64,000 nucleotides of DNA, from positions 27,388-91,387 of the IMG/VR virus record IMGVR_UViG_3300028553_001580, one strand, 5' to 3'. A program made the position numbers and the translations under genes. Within the stretch, counting starts at the first letter, position 1. Every line of letters begins with the position of its first letter. This DNA is from a virus. Below, piece by piece: positions 61,001 to 64,000 of the stretch. Under the pieces are notes generated by a model. It was not told the origin of the DNA, searched no databases, and was given only the letters and a program-made list of their open reading frames with translations.

Positions 61001-61573
61001 CGAGGGGATTTACAAATTGTCGGAAGTAAACTTTCAGCATTTACAAATAATTTAGAAACGTATAGTCTAATACCTACAGATAATGAAGAAGTTTATAATG
61101 ATAATTTTCAATTTAACACATTTATTGATTCAGACCCGTTAGCAATATCTCCCGAAGAAAATAGATTTTTTATGGTTTTTGGAAAAGAAATAATAGACGA
61201 TTATAATAAGTTTGTTAATGAAGTTGTTGATGTGGTTAACAATAATGAAAGAAAAACTGAATGGACAAATTACTTAAAAAGTAACTTAGGTATTAATCCT
61301 CAAGACGGTTCAGAACTCCCAACGGGAATAGTTGCTCAATATAAATCATCAAAAGATTTTGTGGACAAAAGATTTGAAAGTTTTGAAACAAATTATTACA
61401 ACTCTGTTTTTTGTGCAACTTGTAGTTATGATATAAATAAAGATAAAGAAAGAAAAATGAATTTTTCACAAGTTTTATTTCCAAATCAGATTGAGGTTGA
61501 CAATATGAAAGCCATAAATTCTTCTGTAAATTCTACAGGAGATGAATATAATTTAAAAGTATCTTTTAATTAA
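55013..61573 (+). CDS. Giant repeat-containing baseplate protein with OmpA-like segment
   Basis: A 2186-residue protein. Residues about 59-650 are ten full and one partial tandem units of 52-58 residues (for example GDGQEKILFVNNIYGP...SYGDTVEINKNL). Residues about 680-1260 include SDSTRADFGDNSFIGRPEKI and KLDFDIIVDHPSISNLLVDQ, shared with baseplate proteins of related phages. Pro/Thr linkers lie near 1275 and 1525. Between them, about 1410-1470, FDLLGTASSTNTSGNQNLSE and RRNDSVLKFIENF look like an OmpA-C peptidoglycan-binding core. Residues about 1640-1760 (PPILVLRVGDFYHTKIIPKD, GVQPMVANISLSFDMIGGHG) resemble tube-cap/wedge proteins (T4 gp48/gp54 type). Probably several baseplate functions in one chain. 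Confidence 0.7.
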   Translation: MDSPLSFNSSENFRKRLLTRNLKPYRVDDSFSFGDVAQNKEFQIVDYAVKDSVEVSTIGNVQEKELYKQNKYGPENSSSTYGDTVQINVNLNVESNFGLYGFKNSIGSQLEKIGDGQEKLLFVNNIYGPPEFSTSYGNTVEINKNLQQETNKGKYGYPLAIGSDLEKIGDGQEKILFVNNIYGPTEFSTSYGDTVEINKNLQQETNKGKYGYPLAIGSELEKIGDTKEKELIVTNLYKPLNRNDRGFGDTVWFINNNQTIQSRGEGEYTISDTQNSFLNSIGNEQEILSKVRNVYKSTGPDFGFPVYWINNLKNILTNGQGEYSVADTVNSYLNSIGNQKEIELKVLNVYKPTTTGFGFPVYWIQNNQVVQTVGSGVYNISDTIGSYLETKGNEQEVLMRVINKYTPATSAPGYGSTKYSINNILSLGSNEGEYDFSDTVGSELELEGISERNVLYPLNQYGPVAGYTISVFPWNNYQTNPNEEEYDPSDAINSKLETEAETIRLTLFPINQYGPVNGQSQSEVSINNNVQTNSNEGNYDYGDTINSELEQDANSFRTDLIPLNEYTPQNTPINTVDINVNNGKLSNGGEYNYLSTKGSELEVVGSKKENEAYINNKYVTGDGNYDLITIDDIIPTSYGNAYANSLTPINFIPSTYKPINILLSDNPAGSNGSLSQDSALAFIGARQLRREYRYRIASELVSQTLGRINALDSEIDPDSGGVSVKPNLNPFDAAGIISGNIPLLARNYVITSPESLIGRALNFTAKLGGLYSPYSIIPGEYFDYPDKRMLNRLVENPVEVLTSTVMGAIRTITGQKNKRGSKLMLANTSNATRSLLFGQLFYNTYRPDYSGLTLRRPTLFAPKPNFYGGGDSDDIFSSLISPANAQPLDKNGEPSGAPVYSVGEIGKYYEGENFQKFKFGLNTRSYSDGTTTIGGGFTWASKRGYFKVGELAGPGGLQRFGTNDVFTKNFESAFKDTESWKIEENNVWRDGSILDTTQKLVDSADRSGIKKLEHVGTAINQISKVFNDGYVEMTKGSRVIRYTTKNSIDSSSSSLKGFEYCRLFTKDTPFLTYSQLQKTEGNIRNYTYSVFDNTYNLNIVPHNDKNGQSTNIIDGQVKKYMLSLENLAWRTSNKPGFTTEDLPACERGPNGGRIMWFPPYNLDFSDSTRADFGDNSFIGRPEKIYTYKNTERSGKLDFDIIVDHPSISNLLVDQEFKDIRPESEMTKVMDSFFAGCLKYDLYTLTRRFAFLAPQDIQTAINLIKYPEQATTIVKETPEPEPTKTEEVKSTPPASNDKISDPKFEEIFLFFENAQPNDSSGTSTSKDFEYWYNQYVADKNNYTTVKPLNKVFKYSDANKVALNTTTTPNFSLKEYVDARKETVGGFFSNIETEFQDLKEFLGEVFNILNGGGEVSFDLLGTASSTNTSGNQNLSERRNDSVLKFIENFKVNDKTLKTFTESNPPKLRITKKAEGSSGTIKDPKYSEIECNKAFKSPYEEGIYSVQAMACRRTKIGNITFKPAPPVQSQTPPAQTESTTPNPTAAETTTPKPTPQNEIINNFKQTPQYKDLAKKIIRRLLTECNYFQMIKEENPIVYDNIRSKFQYFNPVFHSITPEGLNSRLVFLQQCMRPGDTIPTVSQTAGGNFKLDYSDAFNSAFGSPPILVLRVGDFYHTKIIPKDLSISYSNQAGALFDLNPEGIGVQPMVANISLSFDMIGGHGLAGPVAELQNALSFNYYANTEMYDERATITEDVTSQYDAEFFEAIRTNPLAKPQQLQQNKIGTTIGKQDTYKYDTTLSGFTGVLSYKENMKNFIDLTKDYSQNVLQNLKNINSKLLIGGILIFTKDRKYQNGYFNNINQPATNLVKIFGKSEYEEKVNLLFSGAKDDIENETSPILASLNLQNFTNISTRKIKRKLKDMIESRQSTYLSVLSDASNNIVNSEVNETKMIDVLDQLNYVCNAFDGYANDKNEILVFSLTGTTPVDASNTSYANTLDELRGDLQIVGSKLSAFTNNLETYSLIPTDNEEVYNDNFQFNTFIDSDPLAISPEENRFFMVFGKEIIDDYNKFVNEVVDVVNNNERKTEWTNYLKSNLGINPQDGSELPTGIVAQYKSSKDFVDKRFESFETNYYNSVFCATCSYDINKDKERKMNFSQVLFPNQIEVDNMKAINSSVNSTGDEYNLKVSFN
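55187..56830 (+). repeat. Tandem coding repeats in the giant baseplate gene
   Basis: Ten complete units plus one partial. Units 2 and 3 are 165 bases (55 residues) apart and almost identical in DNA, for example at 55434 and 55599, showing a recent duplication; the others have diverged to a NxYxP...GDT...N...SxLExxG pattern. Confidence 0.88.
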
Positions 61574-61574
61574 A

Positions 61575-61892
61575 ATGCAGTACTATAACAGATACCAAAA
61601 TTTTTTAATAAATGGTCAACAAACTGTTGTACCTTTTGTAAGTTTACCACAAAGACCATCAGACCAAAGATACATTTATCTTAAAAATAAAAGTAGATTA
61701 GATAAAATTAGTTATGAAAAATACGGAACCCCATATTTTGGTTGGTTAATTTTAACCGCAAACCCAATTTATGGTGGATTGGAAACAAACATACCTGATG
61801 GGGCTGTTCTAATAATACCATATCCATTAATTAGTGCCTTACAAGGCTACAAAAGTGCGTTAGATACACATATTTTTTATTATGGCCGTTAA
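61575..61892 (+). CDS. Small baseplate wedge protein (gp53/LysM-like)
   Basis: A 105-residue protein: YYNRYQNFLINGQQTVVPFV, RYIYLKNKSRLDKISYEKYG, then TPYFGWLILTANPIYGGLET, IPDGAVLIIPYP. The RLDKIS..YG.P...WLI...N pattern is that of phage LysM-like/gpX and T4 gp53 wedge proteins, in which a LysM-type fold joins baseplate parts. It starts one base after the giant gene's stop and overlaps the next gene by 11 bases. Confidence 0.72.
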   Translation: MQYYNRYQNFLINGQQTVVPFVSLPQRPSDQRYIYLKNKSRLDKISYEKYGTPYFGWLILTANPIYGGLETNIPDGAVLIIPYPLISALQGYKSALDTHIFYYGR

Positions 61893-64000
61893 TGACCCAA
61901 CAAAATTCAGACAAATTTATAATAAAGAAAATAATATCTATGTCGAAGCAGACTACGATAATATTATTTTAATTGACCCAAACAAAGTTGTTGATGAAAA
62001 CAACAATGTAAAAGATAGATATATACAACAAGAAAATCTTGTTATGTATGCCAATTTGGAAACTCAAATTATTCCAAGAACAAAATTAGCAATTGGTGAT
62101 AACTTTGATAGTCCTGTAATAAATTCTCAAATTGCATCACTTTCTAATTTTCCTGATGATTTAAAACTCAACTTTCTTAGACCTAAAGGAAAAAAGGCGT
62201 TTGACACAAGTTGGTCTGATGAGTATACAGGTAGAGGTGTTAGACAAGGAAGAGGAGCGAATCAAAACGCAGAATATACTGTAAATCAAGACGGTAATAC
62301 AAGTTTTAAACAAAAAGTTTTAAACTATGAAGATACCCAAACATTAGGTATGACAGATATAACTGTAAGTATAAAACCCGCAAACGTCACTGAAGTTTCA
62401 ATAACCTTAGTTGATATTAGAGGAAGAGCCTTATTTGAACAAGGGGATAACTCTTTATATTCTGTTTTTTTTAATTTACCATATCCTCCATTTTTTTTAA
62501 TCTTAAAGGGTTATTATGGAAAGGCCATTAGATACCAATTAAACCTAACCGAGTTCAATGCTAGTTTTGAACCTGATAGTGGTAATTTTAAAATAACTTT
62601 AAAACTACTTAGTAGAAATACCGCAATATTAGCAGATAGTATTTTAGCATATGCTAAAAATTCACCTAAAATGTTTCAAACTGAAACTTTAATTACGCCA
62701 AGTAGTTCTAACTCTTCAAATAATGGTGTAAATACTAATAATGTTACAACAGTAGTTGAGTCTGTTGGTCTTCAAAAACTGAAAGAAGTTTACTCAATAT
62801 ACAAAAGTAAGGGATTAATTGCACAAGATTTTCCTGAAATTACTTTAGAAGAGTTTTCAGCAAGAATAGAAAATTTACAAACGTTGTTAAAACAAGAGGC
62901 GGATAAGGCAGGGTTTACTGTGTTTAACGATGTTTCGGATTTTCAAACTAACTTGAATAAATTAAGAAATTCTGTTTTTGCTAATTCTATAAGTGATTTT
63001 TTAGATGTATCTGAAAAAATATTTAAAGGTCAAGTTTATTACCCATATAAAGAAAATATATCATTTGCTGACAGACAAACTTACAAACAAAGAGTTGAAA
63101 CTGATATAAATACATATGTTGCAGCACTTAAAGCAAATGCAAGTTTTGGAACAAATGGTCAATACAAATTACCTGACAAAGGTACTATAAGTGGTGAAAT
63201 ACCCGTTAAATTTTCTATTAATGACGTTTTTGAACAAATAGATTTTAATACATTAACTGATGATGACTTTAGACAAAGTTATGTTATTAACTATGGGGCT
63301 AACCCAACCGATAACCAATTAAATAAGTATATCTCAGATTTTAAAAGTTTAAATCCAAATTTCTTATATAACGAACAGACTAATCAAGTAGTAAATGGAT
63401 TCCCTGAATGTTATAAGTTTGGGGATAAAGTGGGTAACGCTCAAAACTATGTTTTAAACAGTTTTCTTGATAAGATTCAAAAAGCAAGTGATGAACTAAA
63501 TAAAAAAAATCAGGAAATAGAACAAGCGTTAACTAAGTTTTTAAGTGACCAAATTATTAATAACCCTAAGGCTTTAGGGTTTGTACCAACAATAAGAAAC
63601 GTTATGGCGGTTATTTTTGCGGGGTTAGATGGTTTTTATAGGTTAATGGAGGATACACATGCTAGAGCTTGGAACCAAAGAACAAACCCGATTCGTTTAG
63701 AGTCAATAATACCATCATCAAAAAACTTTGGAGTTGACTCTAAAAATTTAGTAAACGGTACTAACCAATTAAACGATTTGAATGTTGTATATCCTTGGCC
63801 ACAATATTTTACAAATGAAACACAAAAAGATGGTTCAGAAATTTATGTTATAAAGTATCCGGGGGATGCTTCAGTTATAAACACAACAAAAGGATTTGAT
63901 AGTGTTGTTTGGCCTGAAATTGCGTTTACTGAAGAATTTATTTATGCTGCTAATCAAAAAACTATTCCACCAACACAAAACGCGTACACAATCCACAAAC
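61882..64000 (+). CDS. Large baseplate structural protein, partial at window end
   Basis: An open frame from ATG 61882 to the window edge (at least 706 residues). Start MAVNDPTKFRQIYNKENNIY; then MTDITVSIKPANVTEVSITL, LPYPPFFLILKGYYGKAIRY, NLTEFNASFEPDSGNFKITL, a pattern of baseplate wedge or arm proteins in T4-like phages of Bacteroidota. A helical region (about 290-400) and ALGFVPTIRNVMAVIFAGLD (about 565-585) follow. It overlaps the gp53-like gene by 11 bases, so it belongs to the same baseplate operon. Exact T4 counterpart not identified. Confidence 0.7.
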   Translation, partial: MAVNDPTKFRQIYNKENNIYVEADYDNIILIDPNKVVDENNNVKDRYIQQENLVMYANLETQIIPRTKLAIGDNFDSPVINSQIASLSNFPDDLKLNFLRPKGKKAFDTSWSDEYTGRGVRQGRGANQNAEYTVNQDGNTSFKQKVLNYEDTQTLGMTDITVSIKPANVTEVSITLVDIRGRALFEQGDNSLYSVFFNLPYPPFFLILKGYYGKAIRYQLNLTEFNASFEPDSGNFKITLKLLSRNTAILADSILAYAKNSPKMFQTETLITPSSSNSSNNGVNTNNVTTVVESVGLQKLKEVYSIYKSKGLIAQDFPEITLEEFSARIENLQTLLKQEADKAGFTVFNDVSDFQTNLNKLRNSVFANSISDFLDVSEKIFKGQVYYPYKENISFADRQTYKQRVETDINTYVAALKANASFGTNGQYKLPDKGTISGEIPVKFSINDVFEQIDFNTLTDDDFRQSYVINYGANPTDNQLNKYISDFKSLNPNFLYNEQTNQVVNGFPECYKFGDKVGNAQNYVLNSFLDKIQKASDELNKKNQEIEQALTKFLSDQIINNPKALGFVPTIRNVMAVIFAGLDGFYRLMEDTHARAWNQRTNPIRLESIIPSSKNFGVDSKNLVNGTNQLNDLNVVYPWPQYFTNETQKDGSEIYVIKYPGDASVINTTKGFDSVVWPEIAFTEEFIYAANQKTIPPTQNAYTIHK

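Noticed and set aside
1-64000. tRNA genes, rRNA genes and attachment sites
   Set aside because: No cloverleaf-like or T-arm pattern was noticed in the short gaps, and no integrase is present; a covariance scan was not possible.

Overview
The window is part of the genome of a large, A+T-rich, T4-like contractile-tailed phage (myovirus morphology, Caudoviricetes). It carries the T4 head block in T4 order: prohead protease gp21, an acidic scaffold, and major capsid protein gp23. It also has gp13/gp14/gp15-like neck proteins, sheath gp18, tube gp19, gp26-like hub protein, a tape measure, large baseplate proteins, a family B DNA polymerase, a gp55-like late sigma factor and PhoH. A Bacteroidota host is likely but not proven. 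Start codons are preceded by A/T-rich leaders without Shine-Dalgarno sequences, the DNA polymerase has a -33/-7 promoter of Bacteroidota type, and the phage encodes its own bS21.

Layout. 6-197 (-): bS21. 303-6057 (+): capsid block. 6054-33827 (-): a 28-kb leftward block, read from its right end. It holds small possible virion proteins, then (after a terminator at 31264) a homing endonuclease and a glycan and nucleotide block: nine glycosyltransferase genes, GDP-mannose dehydratase, a DUF1796-DegT fusion, acyltransferase, methyltransferase, cupin, SGNH hydrolase, dUTPase, exonuclease and PhoH. It ends with the late sigma factor and baseplate and adhesin-like proteins. 33877-39873 (+): a long tail or adhesin protein and DNA polymerase. 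39870-44954 (-): a gp13-like protein, a Mn-type superoxide dismutase and an SNF2-type helicase interrupted by an intein. 45008-64000 (+): neck, sheath, tube, chaperone, tape measure and baseplate genes; the last gene runs off the window.

How the genes work together. A motif TATTTAT followed by an A/T-rich ATAAAA stretch lies just upstream of many virion genes on both strands and of bS21, but not of the sugar block or the polymerase. It is a candidate late promoter for the gp55-like factor. The sugar genes look able to make GDP-4-keto-6-deoxymannose derivatives (fucose or perosamine type) and to transfer them with several fucosyltransferase-like enzymes.

The most unusual items are: (1) an intein in the helicase DECH motif whose homing endonuclease is encoded in a different reading frame inside an intein frame that stays open; (2) phage bS21 in an apparently Shine-Dalgarno-free system; (3) a superoxide dismutase with all metal ligands; (4) a group of unrelated small proteins with similar N-terminal peptides ending in [IL]xE, the gp21 cleavage consensus, which may be capsid-targeting peptides. 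Seven short genes or features below 60 codons or hidden in overlaps were identified by reading the sequence directly. No tRNA or CRISPR array was recognised, but no covariance search could be run.
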